The notes under the pieces are model-generated. The model ran no database searches. It was given only the letters and a program-made list of their open reading frames with translations, and was not told where the DNA came from. From positions 60,540,546-60,604,545 of the forward strand of contig OY720344.1 in NCBI GenBank assembly GCA_963082975.1: a stretch of 64,000 nt of DNA, read 5' to 3'. Both the position numbers and the translations under genes were made by a program. Below, in pieces: positions 22,242 to 34,995 of the stretch (position 1 is the stretch's first letter; each line of letters begins with the position of its first letter). This stretch comes from Labia minor (taxonomy: Eukaryota > Arthropoda > Insecta > Dermaptera > Spongiphoridae).

Positions 22242-23737
22242 AAAATTGAAAGATCGAAGACTAGACTAAATAGAGTCCTTTTTATTATTATAAGCAATAA
22301 AAAGTTTTGCAAATATTAATTTATCTATCTATACATGAATAAGTATGGTTCAATAATAATAGTATATAGTTTATTAAAGACAACTAGAACTTGATGAACT
22401 AGAAATAGTGTAACTTCCTATACCAGAAATTTCAATAATAAATAATTTTTCAATTGATCTTCCTTTTGATGTACTAAATGATCTTGATAAAAAGAAAATT
22501 CTAAATAATATTCTTGGAAAATATAAATTAAAATATTTACAAAAAATGTAAATAGAAATATGAGACAAATAATATCAAAGGCAATAACATAAGCTCTTCT
22601 TTTAAATGTATATACAAAAACAGATTCCATCGTACAGAATTTTATCGAAACAAGCAGAAATACAATGGCAAATTTAATATAAATCTAAATGAAAAATTGA
22701 TGAAATAAACACACTAATCAGAGAACCTTTTACATTCTCATAATGAAATTTTTATGAAGATTTTGAAAAAATATAAATAACAGATGTGTACAATACTGGT
22801 TCAATTGTATACATAATAGAACACAAAATAATAGAGTATAAGTTAGATAGGTCAATTTTGTAAATGACCTGGCTAACAAAATATATATATGATTGATATG
22901 TTTGAAATAATAAAAAAGTAATTCTACAGTTTGAAACAGATCTAAAGATATGTTTCTACAAGTCTTCTCTAGACCCCTCCTAGTATGAGAAGAAAATCCT
23001 GAAGAGGATATTTTGGTCCTGGAAAACGGAGACGAACGTATAATAAAGAGCAAGAACTTCGCGATAGGAGATTGCGACAACTGAAGTGGCAAGACCAAAG
23101 ATAGATAGATAGATAGATAGACCAAGGATTTGTTTATAAATAGCCCTAATCACGTAAAATAATGAAAAATTTTTAAAAAATCCAAAAAATTTGTAAAATT
23201 TGCAGCACAGAAATCACATTAAATGATTTTTATTTCAAGTTTATAAAAAATAACATATTTTAATTTTTTCCTTTTTATTATTATATATTAATATATTTTT
23301 GCAAATATATAATCAAAACTACTCTTTAAAAAGGGTTATAACTAAATATAATAAATAAACTAATTGAAATGAAAGAAAAATAATAATTATAAAAAAAAGT
23401 AAAAATAAAACTAAAATGATTTAAAAGTACTTATAAAAATATAATAACAAGAATATTAATAAAATTAGATATAATTAAGAATATATTACTAAATAATAAA
23501 ATAATGAACTGAACAAAAGAAATAAATGAAATGAAATGAAAATAAATATGTAAATTTAGGAGCATATACTAACATCACTTAACCTTTATTTATTTCATTT
23601 AGAAGGTCAAAAGAAAAATTTAATAAAAAGCCTATTACCTAAAAGATATTCAGTATTTGTCAGAAGATATCAAATGAAAAATAAATTAAAACTGACAGAA
23701 TATATATAAATAGAAATAAATATAAAAATAATATAAT
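22242..23737. other. AT-rich spacer with one GATA-tailed fragment
   Basis: Apart from 22960-23125, described separately, I see only AT-rich sequence without coding signal. Confidence 0.55.
22960..23125 (+). repeat. Possible LINE or SINE 3' end with GATA tail
   Basis: One frame reads KRRRTYNKEQELRDRRLRQL then KWQDQR and a stop, running directly into (GATA)n at 23098-23120. A short coding-like end followed by a GATA tail matches the tail type of the RTE fragments here, but the peptide does not match their C-terminus. It may be the end of a different LINE or a SINE. Confidence 0.35.
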
Positions 23738-23738
23738 A

Positions 23739-24254
23739 GGTTGTTCACTAAGTTTGCGGAACGGAAATGAAGAAACCAATTTTTATTTGTAAAAATGACT
23801 TTATTTTTCAGCGTTGTTTCCTTTCCTTCAATACATTTATTCCAACTGTCTTCTAATTTATGGATCCCTTGATTGTGGAGGTTTCCCGGCAGCTCTGCAA
23901 AATATCTATTACAGCTATTACCTCTTAGTTCGAAGAAAATAATTTTCCACGGAGATATTGTTTAAAGTTTGGGAAGAGCCAGAAGTTGGAGGGAGCTAAA
24001 TCTGACGAATAGGCTGGATGTTGCAACAATTCGTACTTCATTTCATTTTAGCAATGGTTTTTGCGGCACCCCTTTTGCACATAGTTTTTTGAAACCCAAA
24101 TTAACACTTAAAATATTGCTCACTGTGCCCAATGAAATGCCTAAAGCCTCTGTTAAATCTCTTTCAGTCAATCGACGTTCTTCCAATACCATATCTTGTA
24201 TTTTGCCGATAATATTGACGAATAGATGGTGCTCCGCGAACTTATTGAACAACC
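23739..24254 (-). mobile_element. Internally deleted mariner with terminal inverted repeats
   Basis: The ends GGTTGTTCACTAAGTTTGCG (left) and, inverted, GGTTGTTCAATAAGTTCGC (right) are terminal inverted repeats, bounded by TA on both sides (23737-23738 and 24255-24256), the mariner target. On the minus strand an open piece (24043-24252) holds a helix-turn-helix reading ERRLTERDLTEALGISLGTV with SNIL after it. It is followed after a deletion by a segment containing AYSSDLAP and F.LFPNFK, the third catalytic aspartate block, and a C-terminal WNKCIE.KE. The first two catalytic aspartates are missing. Confidence 0.85.
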
Positions 24255-24912
24255 TAGTACATATTCTAAATCAAATAAAGATGATATATATATGTAGATT
24301 AGCAGGTATTTGAATTACTTAAGAATAAGTTGATTGATGAATCAATGCCATCATTTACAACACTTGTTAAAAAGTGAATAATGGTCAAAGCATGAAATTT
24401 TTCTAGGTTTTCAATTTTAGATATCAGCATATTAAAATTTTTACTTAAAATCACGAAGCGAACTTTCTGAAAACTCAATGATAAATAAATTTTGAATCAC
24501 AAAAAAAGGGAAAAAGTGTATTAAATTACCCAAGATTTAGTTTAATTAGTTTATCACAGATATATATATATATATATATGTTTATATATATTATAGGAAA
24601 GTAAATATATTAAAATATCGAGTGATACTTAAAATACTTCATTATCCGAACGAAGAAAAAATTGCCTAATGAACAATCGAAAATACAAAAGAAAAATTAC
24701 AATTCTGTTAAGAAAAGATAATTTCTTAATATCGACTAATTTCATGTCGGCAAAGATAGCGTATTAAATAATATTGACATTATCAGGAAATTCAAAGAAA
24801 ATGGACCTAGAAAATATGCATATCTTAGTAATAAATAGTTAGTGATAACTTGGAAATTTAAGAAGGAATATACAATAAATTGGTGGAATTTAATCTAATT
24901 TATTATTTAAAC
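24255..24912. other. AT-rich spacer, no gene seen
   Basis: It contains an AT microsatellite (about 24561-24579) and nothing else that I recognise. Confidence 0.55.
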
Positions 24913-25176
24913 CATAGGTTCCCAAAGTGGTCTATTTGGACCCCTGGGGTCTATTTTAACCTCCAGGGGGTCCACGGCAGCGAATAACAAATTTGGGGGT
25001 CCATGAAATGAAAATAGGGGCCTACGGAGGCCTAGGGGGTCCACGATGGATTTTTTGATTATGTCTCTAAAAAAAAAAGGTAAATCGTTTATAAAAAATC
25101 AAAATCAATTTAGGGGGTCTACCCAAAACCGAAAAACACCAAGGGGTCCACGATAAAAAAAGTTTGGGAACCTATG
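24913..25176. mobile_element. Short hAT-like MITE with 8-bp target duplication
   Basis: The 264-bp element has imperfect terminal inverted repeats (CATAGGTTCCCAAAGT and, inverted, CATAGGTTCCCAAACTTT). It is flanked by the perfect 8-bp duplication atttaaac (24905-24912 and 25177-25184). The interior has repeated GGGGGTCCA/CCTAGGGGG-type motifs pointing inward from both sides and no ORF. The 8-bp duplication and terminal form suggest hAT. Confidence 0.85.
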
Positions 25177-26090
25177 ATTTAAACGAGTGTTAAAAATTAT
25201 TTATTTAAAATAGACAGTGGGGTGTAAAATTATCTTGTAATTTTATATATATATATATTAATCTTGCTACAAAATATAGTTTACTTTTGTAAAAATTTAT
25301 TATATTAAATTAAAAGGTCTATTCTTATTTTTATATTTACATAAAAATAAAATAAAGATATTGAATTTGAACTCATAATATCTTTAAAATTTAAGACTGT
25401 GTTAAGATTTATATTTACCTTTATTTGCTTAAACACTTTTCATAATTTTTTATTTTGTTGTCCACCTCTCGAGATGCCAATGTTTTTATATATAAATTTA
25501 TAAATTATGTTTGTATATACATAATGTCATGTTATTAAGGAAAAAATTATATTTATAATGAAAAATTTGAAAATTTATTTTAAATTCTTTATTTTTATAT
25601 TTATATATTCATAATTTAGAATTCTTTGGGTAAGATTTTATTTTTATTATTTTTTGACCACTTTTATTCTTCTAGTATTCTGGCCCTTTAGGTTATTAAT
25701 ATTTATTGTCCTGCTCTTCCTGTATGTTATTGGGGTCACGGGTAATAAAAAATAATAAATCCCTGACGCACAAAGTATATATAAGAAAAAAAATAGAGGA
25801 AATTGTTCCAATTACCCTCCCCTAGGATAATGAATTGAAATTTGTTCAGTTGAATGTCTTCTTTGGTTGGATATCTGACCACCAACCAAACGTTTCCTCT
25901 GTCTCCCTTTCTCTCTTTACGACCCTCGCTCTTTTGACTCTTGATATATCGATGAAACATACATTTTCCATTGATTTATTATTTCTTCTTTTTTTATTTG
26001 TATCTTTCCTTCTTATAAATTTTATTAATTTAATGATAGTGCTAATAAAATCAAATAAAAAAAGCACAAATCAGTTTGGGTAAATTTGTT
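25177..26090. other. AT-rich spacer, no gene seen
   Basis: It is AT-rich throughout. A short open frame at 25835-26083 has a hydrophobic low-complexity peptide and lies largely opposite a lysine-rich frame; neither looks real. Confidence 0.5.
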
Positions 26091-26584
26091 TTATTTTTCA
26101 AAATCTCCTTCTAGCTCGGTACTTTCATTCAAGCGTCTCTCCAATTTTTTGAAGCAATATAAAAAGTAGAAATTCAGCTCCTTGGGAGCTCGATGGTCTC
26201 TAAAAATTCACTGTTTTGACTGTACATTTCTCGTTCACTATTATGTATATCCATAATCTCGTCATAATTGGTACGAAACTAACGTGGTACTCGTTTTGGC
26301 GAAATTTTTTTAAATCCAATTTTTCGAGAAAAAGTACAATACGGTACTTTGTCAGTGACTGATATATCAGTGACTTCAACTATTTTGCGCAATTTCCCAA
26401 AATCAATTAATCATTTTGGAGAAAGTGGGTTGTGAGTCACATTAGTTGTATCGCACGATGTTGTTGATGATGTTTTTGGACATATGGCCTTATTTAAACT
26501 TATTTCACCAATTGGAAATTTTCGCAAATACTTTGTTATTTTTTTATTATAAATATAAATGTTTAATAATCTTAACAAACTCAT
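26091..26584 (-). pseudogene. Broken coding sequence, product not recognised
   Basis: Starting at an ATG on the minus strand (26584), a 57-codon piece begins MSLLRLLNIYIYNKKITKYL, basic and mitochondrial-presequence-like. It stops at 26411. Skipping about one base, the next frame reads on through LIDFGKLRKIVEVTDISVTD and CTFSRKIGFKKISPKR, an in-frame TAG, then FRTNYDEIMDIHNSEREMYS, to a TGA at 26174. Another frame shift continues KELNFYFLYCFKKLERRLNE to a TAA at 26091, which overlaps AATAAA. Three co-linear open pieces without homopolymer bias look like a decayed single-exon or processed copy of a gene of roughly 160 codons. I do not recognise the family. An unconserved chance alignment of frames is the alternative. 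Confidence 0.4.
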
Positions 26585-29500
26585 TTTTTCATTTTTTTAA
26601 ATAAACAAAAGTTTCTTCAATCGAAAGTTACAGATATAACTGAAACTTTAACTACACTGGGGGATAATGCTTAATAAATGAAAATCTTTTCTGATACTAC
26701 GAGGGTCTTCTTATGGATTTTCTAACGACTCTAAATTTATTTAATAAATTTGGGATTCTATTGTATATATTAATTCAACTTTTTAGAAATATCGAAATTA
26801 TAGGCTATAAATTATAAATTTGTAATTTTTAAGTTATACGTATATTGAAATGGAAAGTCGTATACTTCCGGATGTTTAGTTAAAGTTTTTTTTTATTAAA
26901 ATCTTAAAAAGTTAAATTTATTTAAAATTGAAAAGAAAATTTAGATGTGTAAATTTATAAACCTTTTTAATTTAATATCTTTTTCCTTATCTTCCAACCA
27001 ACAGTATAATTAAAATTGCCATGATCTTATTAAAAATCTAGCACGATTTTCTTAAACATTATAAACATCTTAGTTTAAATAACACCTTCCTACATATAAA
27101 TAAATTTGATCTTTATTACGTTCTATTCGCTTTATTATTACAAATATTATTCTTGTATATTCTCTCTCTCTTTCTTTTTCTTCATCCTTTACGCATCCCT
27201 TCGACCTACACATCTACAATTTTCAACCATTACAATTATTATTATTATTATTATTATTATCATCCACCGTTTCATATCTTTTTATGTTTATATACCGACC
27301 TATACGAAAAGCATTTTATTCGTTATTCAATTTACATAGCAAATACAGATATAGAATGAGAGAATGAATTTAAAATTTAAATTTATAATATAAAAAGAGT
27401 AAAAAGATTATAATTGAATATATATATATATATTTTTAATTTGAAATTTAATAATTAACTAAATGAATGTTGAACAATAAATATAATAAAGTGTAGTGAT
27501 CTATTTTGTTATTTATATATTTATATATAAATATATAATTAATGATAATTGAAAAGTTATTTAAAAACTTATAAAGAATAATGAAAAATATTTATTTTAA
27601 TAATATTTTGTAATCAAATTACTAGATATATATTATGTTATATCCACAGGCCATACTTTTCTATCTTTCGGTGCATTCATACATACGTTTAAGGGCAGTA
27701 CGTTTTACGACTATTTTTTTTTTAATTTATGTTCTTTTAAATTATTTGAAATTGTTTAATATATTTTGTCGTTTAATTAGTTTAAATAATAATCTTAATC
27801 TTAAATATTCATAGTTCATAATAAGGAATAAGTTTTTTAAAGTACCGATCGGCGGCTCGGTGAACCAGGTAATTTTTATTTATTATTGGATATCATAAAT
27901 GAAAGTAATGAGATCGACACTAACAAGTATATTTTTTTCATCCTTGATTGTATTAAAGTGATATGTATATAAGTGTGTGATTGAATGAATAAATTTTAAT
28001 TATATATATATATATATATATCATCATCTTTTCATCTGTGCTCTAATCATCTTTTGATTGATCGATGGATAGATTTATATTCGTTCTAAAGATGGGTATT
28101 AGAGAGGATCACTCTACTTTTTCAATAGCTAAGAACATTGCGATCCTCTTTAAGAGAGTGTAAGAGATGGATTGGGATGAGTTTAGACGGGAGGTGTGTG
28201 AGAAGTATGAGGTTTAGAAGAAAGAAGGTTGAGAAGGTTGAGAGGGATGCAAGTAGGGGTTGTTTTTTGATGCATGAACAAGTTCTTGTGACAACACGTT
28301 TACTGCTTTAAGTAAGTTCTCTTGTGAGAAATATATATATATATATGTGTGTGTGTGTATTTGTATGTGAAGGAGAGAATAACACGCAAGGACGGATTTT
28401 AATTAGCGCCCGAGCGCTCTCCATTAACATCCCCCCGGACTTAAGGATGCTGCTGAACTCCTTTCCCATCTACACCCACTAACACTTCGATCTCTGAATC
28501 TTTCATGCATGCATCTTTCTCTCTCTCTCTCTCATTCACTCTTAATCCATAGAATGGGTTTGTTTTGTATTTCAGCACCTCATTCATTTCAAAATCATCA
28601 TCCTTTCATTCATTCAATCCAAACAACAACAAAAGAAAACATCAAACAAAAAAAAAAACAAAAATTTAAAAAAAATAATTTGGAATTATTAAAAAAAAAA
28701 AAAACTAATAAATTAGACAGTTATTCAATAATTATTTAAAATACCCATTTTAATAATTAAAAATTAATAAAAAAAAAGATTAATCAATTAATTTCAAGTT
28801 ATTTATTATTATTAGCAGAAGAAAATTGATTTTATTTTATTATTAATTTTCAGTTCCAATTGAAAATAGCTAAATAAAATTTTCAGGTTAAATTTCCAAA
28901 TAAAAATAAATTCGTTAATTATATTTCTATAACATTAGAAATTCGATAAATGAATTTTTGAAAAAAAATAATATATAGATAAATTTTCTTTTTTCTATAA
29001 AATTAGATTTTTTCCCAAATCGCAATCACACAAAATTGAATTTGTTTCTATTTCACTTAAAAACAACATAAACAAGAACAAAACAAGTTGACAATAATTT
29101 TGTTAAATGGTTCTGGAAAATGTTTCCACAATCACATACACACATAAACAAACACAATCAAACGAATCAACTCAATTATCAATTTAGTGGTTCATTCATT
29201 GGCCTTAAAATGTTTTTTTTTTATTTTTCTACCTATCCTCTTTTTAAATTGTGTTGATTAACTTAATTACATTCATTTTTACACTCAACAAACAAAACAT
29301 GAGAAGACCAACAATTTATCTATCTATCTATCCTTCTATATATATATATATATTAAATTAAAAAACTAAAAGAGTAGAGGAGAAGGTGTCAATATGGACA
29401 ATCCTATTTTTATGCTTCTAGGATACTCTACTCTCATGGTAACCATTCGAGATAGTATCCTCTGCGCTTTAAACAATTTAGTTCATTTCGGCCTGCTTAT

Positions 29501-29764
29501 TGGATAATGTGATACTTTGATTTTTTTCTTCCTATGTTATGATCATATAATTGAATGAACGTATTGAAGTGTTTTATTTAAACAGCAAACGTTTTTTAAA
29601 AAAAGTGCTTTTTAGAATATCTATTGAAACCAATAAGATAATGGGATCGATAGTTTCAAAATGAAATAATGGTGTAAATTGAGGCTCAAATTTGTACTAT
29701 TTAAAACAACTCATTAGATTGCTTATAACCTAAATATTAATCAGTCAACAGTTGTGAGACAATT
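26585..29764. other. Long AT-rich stretch, no gene seen
   Basis: It holds microsatellites (ATT at about 27236-27260; AT at 28003-28020; GT at 28348-28360; CT at 28514-28532), the hairpin-like GC patch at 27841-27870, and a purine-rich stretch at 28100-28260 with no persistent frame. I see no gene. Confidence 0.5.
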
Positions 29765-29945
29765 TCAGCAAGTGTGAATGATCACCAAGTCTGAAGTCTG
29801 ATGTCTGGGAGTCGCATGACTTGTCACAAAACAAATTGGATTGGCAGAATTCCTTCTGAAACGATATGAAATTGTACCATTCTTGATATCTATAATCACG
29901 GAAGACGAAAAATGGATCGTTTATAATAATGATAAATGTAAACGG
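29765..29945 (+). pseudogene. Mariner transposase internal fragment
   Basis: One frame reads SDVWESHDLSQNKLDWQNSF, then after a stop NDMKLYHS, then IITEDEKWIVYNNDKCKRSS (about 29893-29955). This matches the segment of mariner transposases that includes the first catalytic aspartate (TGDEKWI with G replaced by E here). Both ends are missing. Confidence 0.75.
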
Positions 29946-30055
29946 TCATCATATAAGAAAAATTAAGCTCTTTTAACTCCTGGTTTACTGATCAATATAT
30001 TTAATAATTCAATAATTTCAAGTGATAAGATTTCTTGTTTTGTAATTAAACATGT

Positions 30056-31108
30056 AAATAATACTTTATATAAAAAAAAAACTTTTTTAAAAAACCACGT
30101 TTTTAACGCACTAAAAAGAAGAAAATAATTTTTCTGAAACCCCATAGGTACTGACATTACAAACAAGAGATATGATTTGAAGAAAATTTTCTATAACGTA
30201 AAACGTGGGGCGCAAATAATAATAAATTTTTTAAATGCAATATAATTTCTTTGATTAATTTATTTCAATATCCATGGATTTATATTTTAAGTTTTATATT
30301 TTTTACCAGACTTTTTGTAAAAGGGAATATTATTAGTAATCCAACAGAATACTTTTATTAATGTAAATTTTTTTTGGAAAATTAATTCCTTAATATTAAA
30401 TAAACATCTTCAATTTACACTTTAGAAATTTTATTAACATAAATATTAAATATTTGCTAGAAGTTTTGCAGTAGCAAAATTTAGTTTTAGATTTCTTCAA
30501 GTTTTTTTTTTTTATTTTATTTATTTGGCTTTCGGATTATCACCATTTTAGCCAGCCTTCTTTATTATTCTTATATCTATACTTATATATATCGATTTAT
30601 ATATCGATGCACTCAGCGAGGTTTGAACACTCGAACTCGAGTCGGCGGACCGGTCACTATAACCTCGCGGCTAAGCTCCCGGTTATTTCTTCAAGTTAAA
30701 TTTCTTATATTATTTACCAGAATATTGTTAGGATGTCATTTTTTATCAGAATTTTTTAAAAGTGAATATTATTAGTAATCTAAAGGTAATCTTTTCATAA
30801 ATTAAATTTACCTCTTTTAAAAATTTCGATAAGTTATAAGCTTTACTTTTTGAAGCTAATTAAAATATGAATTCATTTATCCTATTAATTTGTACCTAAT
30901 AACATTTATTTATAAATTTTTATACGATACAGAATATTTTAGCCATAGTTGCGCCCCACGTTTTACGTTATAGAAAATTTTCTTCAAATCATATCTCTTG
31001 TTTGTAATGTCAGTACCTATGGGGTTTCAGAAAAATTATTTTCTTCTTTTTAGTGCGTTAAAAACGTGGTTTTTTAAAAAAGTTTTTTTTTTATATAAAG
31101 TATTATTT
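30056..31108. mobile_element. TIR element with near-perfect 160-bp inverted repeats
   Basis: The left arm (30056-30215) begins aaataatactttatata and ends gtggggcgcaa. The right arm (30949-31108) is its reverse complement with no mismatch that I could find. The interior is AT-rich, and ggaatattattagtaatc-like blocks occur on each side of the SINE insertion (about 30323-30342 and 30763-30780), a diverged internal duplication. There is no transposase. No clear target duplication was seen, so the superfamily is open. Near-identical arms suggest recent activity or gene conversion between the arms. Confidence 0.82.
30504..30684 (-). mobile_element. tRNA-derived SINE with 13-bp target duplication
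   Basis: On the minus strand the head begins AACCGGGAGCTTAGCCGCGA, containing an A box (TTAGCCGCGAGG). A B box (GTTCAAACC) follows about 40 bases later. It then has a short body (aaggctggctaaaatggtg) and an A-rich tail. The insert is flanked by the perfect direct repeat atttcttcaagtt (30491-30503 and 30685-30697). A pol III promoter head, A tail and 13-bp duplication define a SINE mobilised by a LINE. It is nested inside the TIR element and younger than it. Confidence 0.88.
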
Positions 31109-31465
31109 TCTACTTTTTAGTCTTCATATATTGCAATCGATTTCACTTGACCTATACTACTTTTAAGTTTTTTGATTGACTTTAATAGTCATGAAATACT
31201 ATTATCCTGAAAGTAATAAATTTAAATTGAATTATAAAGAGAAATTTTTAAATTTGTCATATTTTAATTCTTTATTGCCTAAAACTCATCATAAATTTAA
31301 ATTTTGTTTTCTAAATTACAGTACAAAACATTAATATACCTTCTTTCAAATTTATTTACATTTTAAATATTATACATATTATATTATTCTTTTAACGGGT
31401 TTTTAACGGTTTTTTTCAAATTTAAATATTTACACTTTTTGTTTTGATTTTCCCATACAAAATTA
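31109..31465. other. AT-rich spacer
   Basis: I see nothing in it. Confidence 0.5.
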
Positions 31466-31670
31466 TATTCATTAATTATGCTCTAATTAAACACTTGCAA
31501 GCTACGAATGTGTTATTTTATTGTATTGTCATCCAGAATACATTACTCTGAAAAGTTTCAGAGCGATTGGATGACTGGAAGTGGTCGAAATTTCGATTGC
31601 AAGATTTGACGCGAACAGATAAATAAACAAACAAACAAACAAGAAAGCAAGCTAAGAAAAACGTGGTAAA
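31466..31670. repeat. Family F repeat, copy 1
   Basis: This 205-bp block, from tattcattaattatgctc to gctaagaaaaacgtggtaaa, is almost identical to 32788-32980. It has the module gaaaagtttcagagcgattgg, then ggtcgaaatttcgattgcaa, then an (AAAC)n microsatellite. No coding potential. The copy numbers of the AAAC unit differ between the two. Confidence 0.88.
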
Positions 31671-32787
31671 ATACACTCAGTTAGCAAGAGTGCTAATGAT
31701 GACTTGGTGAGATGCAGAGAGCAAATGATAGCTGAAGGAAATTGAGGGTGGCGTTTAAGTCGAAAAAAGGTGTGTCGAAACAGGCAACCAATCAGAAGAC
31801 CCGTTAAGTAAAAATAAGAAGAGGGGAGTTTGAACCTTTTTTCTACCTCCCTATTATATTTTTTCAATATTTTGATTTTATTAATTTTTTATCTCTCTTT
31901 GTAAAGACGAAATTATAACTTTAAAATGATTTTAAATGTAATCAATCAAAAGTCAGAAATTATAATTTAAAAAAATCAAAATTCTTCATAAAAAAAAAAT
32001 GGCTTTTTATTTTTTCTAATACATTTACCGTGTATATAATATATAGAGATTCTTTATTTCATTAGATTGAATATTATTTATTAGTAATTCATTTAATAAA
32101 TATCTAATCGTTATTTGAAATTTATTTAATTATTATTTTAGAATTTATGATGCTTAATCCAAATTTAATTCGCAGCATGGAACATACGATCAGGACTGTC
32201 ATTTAGTTGGAGGGGAGCGACCTGAACATTTTTTCAAACTTCTTATTTAAACGGATTTTAATATTTTGATTATTATTATTAATTAATGTATTATATTTGC
32301 ATCCCGCCTCGTTTTTGTATTAGATATTGTATCAATATTTTTTATATTTAAAATATTTTAAAATTTTTTAATTAATTTCGAAAGAAAATTAAAAATATAT
32401 TTATACAATTTTTGCTAGTATAATAAAATAAGATCTAATGAAATATATTTATTTTTATCGTCAATTCACAATGTGTCATTTATTATATTATTAATTTGTG
32501 AAATGATTACAAATTTTATGTAAAATCCATTCTTTATTCGTTTAGATCAAAAATAATATATTTAATATTTAATATATTGAATATATTTAATACATACTAG
32601 AATCAACTCTTGAATATTTTTTTAAACAAGCGGACTATGGACATCTTTATTATTTATTTTTAATGTTTTGACAAAGTCCCTTTTGTTGTTTTCTTCTTTT
32701 GTATTATGTATTGAGAAAGGTAAGTTTTGGAAAGGGCCTTTTGTTGTATTATTATTGTTTCTCCTTTTTAAGTTAACAAAATACAAA

Positions 32788-32980
32788 TATTCATTAATTA
32801 TGCTCTAATTAAACACTTGCAAGCTACGAATGTGTTATTTTATTGTATTGTCATCCAGAATACATAACTCTGAAAAGTTTCAGAGCGATTGGATGACTGG
32901 AAGTGGTCGAAATTTCGATTGCAAGATTTGACGCGAACAGATAAACAAACAAGAAAGCAAGCTAAGAAAAACGTGGTAAA
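32788..32980. repeat. Family F repeat, copy 2
   Basis: Same orientation as copy 1, about 1.1 kb downstream, with a shorter AAAC run (so 193 bp) and one visible substitution (cataactctg versus cattactctg). High identity means a recent transposition or segmental copy. Flanks are unrelated, which favours transposition. Confidence 0.88.
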
Positions 32981-34494
32981 TACATAAATGCTATTTTATT
33001 TGTATTTTCCTTTTCCTTTAGGCATATTTAAAACATTAGCCCATATTTGCAACAACATTTCTCTAATAAAAAAATGAAAAATCTGCATTTAATGCAAAAT
33101 GAAATAATTTTAAAAGGCACTTTACAACAAAATGCCTAGTAAACTTGTCCCAGTAAATGTTGCAGGAATTAATTTTATTTCAAGCTAATTTTTAATTCCT
33201 GATAATGGAGTCAGGAAAATAGTAGCCCATATTTTTACACATTCTACTGTACACAAAAAAATTTAGCCATAATTTTAATTATTAATAAATTAATAAATAT
33301 TTAAATAATAATTATAATAAAAGTTATCAAAAATATGAATTTAATTACAAGTTTTAATTCATTTGAATGATTGATAAACTTAAATATATATATGTAATAT
33401 AATTTAAGTTAATTAATTAAGGAATTCCAAATAAACATTCAATTATTAAAAATATAGAAATTTTATTTAAAATATTTATAATTAAATTAAATGAACAATA
33501 AATATAAAGGATTTATATATTTCAAAAGAAAAATTGTATATTTTATAACAAAAGAGGATTTTTTAATAATAATAATAATAATAATAAAATAGAAATTGAA
33601 ATAATTTTATATTTTATCATGTGAAAAATAAAATAAAAATAATGAAAAAGAAAATCTAAATAGAAAAAATTAAAAATAACAAATCCAATGATCCATCATT
33701 CCTTGTATGAATTGTACGAGTATCTGCCTATTGTTTAAAACATAATTTAGGGGTAGGTTCATAGGGTTTAGTATTTTGGATACATCTGAAGAAAAAAAAT
33801 AAATTAAATTAAAAATTACATTTATGCGTTTGCTTGAATAAAAGAAGAAAATTATATAAATTTATCATTTGTCTTTGTTTTTTTTTCCTTTTATAACTTA
33901 AAATAAGCGGTTCTTATTTCTTTTCACCACCCTGCTCACTAGGTCCCCCTATTTTACACACGGAGGAATTTTTCACCTCCTTTTTACTTCCCCCACTATT
34001 CGCTTACGTTTTCGCTTCTGTTAACTTTGAACGATATATGGTCGGTAAGAATTTTTATTAAGTTTATGTGTCAGTTCGTGCCCGGGCATACCAATTGGGG
34101 TATGGGCCCCCTCCCTCTTCCTTATCTTCCCCCCCACAACACCACGTGCAGTTTGCTTGCCTATATGAGATCGCAAACGGATTGATCGTCTTTTTTATAC
34201 TAATATCTATAGATATTGTACGAATCTAGTCGACAAACTTGCAAAGAGCACGATTCCACTTCTTTCTCTCTCTCTAAGGGCACATTCCCTCGTCCCGATC
34301 ACATTATACACTCACATCTATCTATTCCATCTATCTATATATCTATAGATATATAGATATAATATAAATCACTTTTTTTATTCCCAATGGGAGAAAAAAG
34401 AAATAAAATTCAGATCAGTTATTACCTTTATTCTCATTTTTTATTGGTTTAATTTTCATTGAAATATCAAAATATTAATAACATTCAGAAAAAT
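32981..34494. other. Spacer with a GC-richer patch, no gene seen
   Basis: Mostly AT-rich, with (AAT)n at 33558-33585. Between about 33900 and 34320 the base composition is more balanced (ccctgctcactaggtccccc; gcccgggcataccaattggg). That could be host promoter or exon sequence, but I find no frame, splice pattern or TATA arrangement convincing enough to call. Confidence 0.45.
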
Positions 34495-34964
34495 CTGGAG
34501 TGTCTCCACTCAACTGTCTTGCATATTTTAAATTGGATTAATTAACATATATTATATTTAAATTAAATTTAATTAATTATAAATTAAAATTAATAAATAA
34601 TGTTTATTAAACCAGTGCGTGTTTGGCTCTTTGTTGATGGCACAACGTCACGTGCTGGCGCGTGATTGGCAGTGAACGTGTTCAAAAATTAATTCCGGTA
34701 CTTTCAGCGATTCAATCAAGCTAAAATTCTATATATAGCAGTTTTATACAATTTTTAAACATGTAAAAAACTATCAAACATTTATCTTTATTTTTACGCT
34801 CAGTTTAGAGGAAAAAAATGAAAACGTTGTAGGTAATAGTCCTCTATCGAATGAGCTACATTTCTCAAAAGGGGATAGAAAACTACGAATTTTGAATAAT
34901 GCCCGTGTATCAAATTTCATTTTTCTAGCTCAAACCGTTTTTGCTTAACCTTGTTTACCTACAG

Positions 34965-34995
<31 letters not shown>

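Noticed and set aside
33900..34350. GC-richer patch as a host promoter or first exon
   Set aside because: No sustained reading frame, initiator context or splice donor could be supported by eye.
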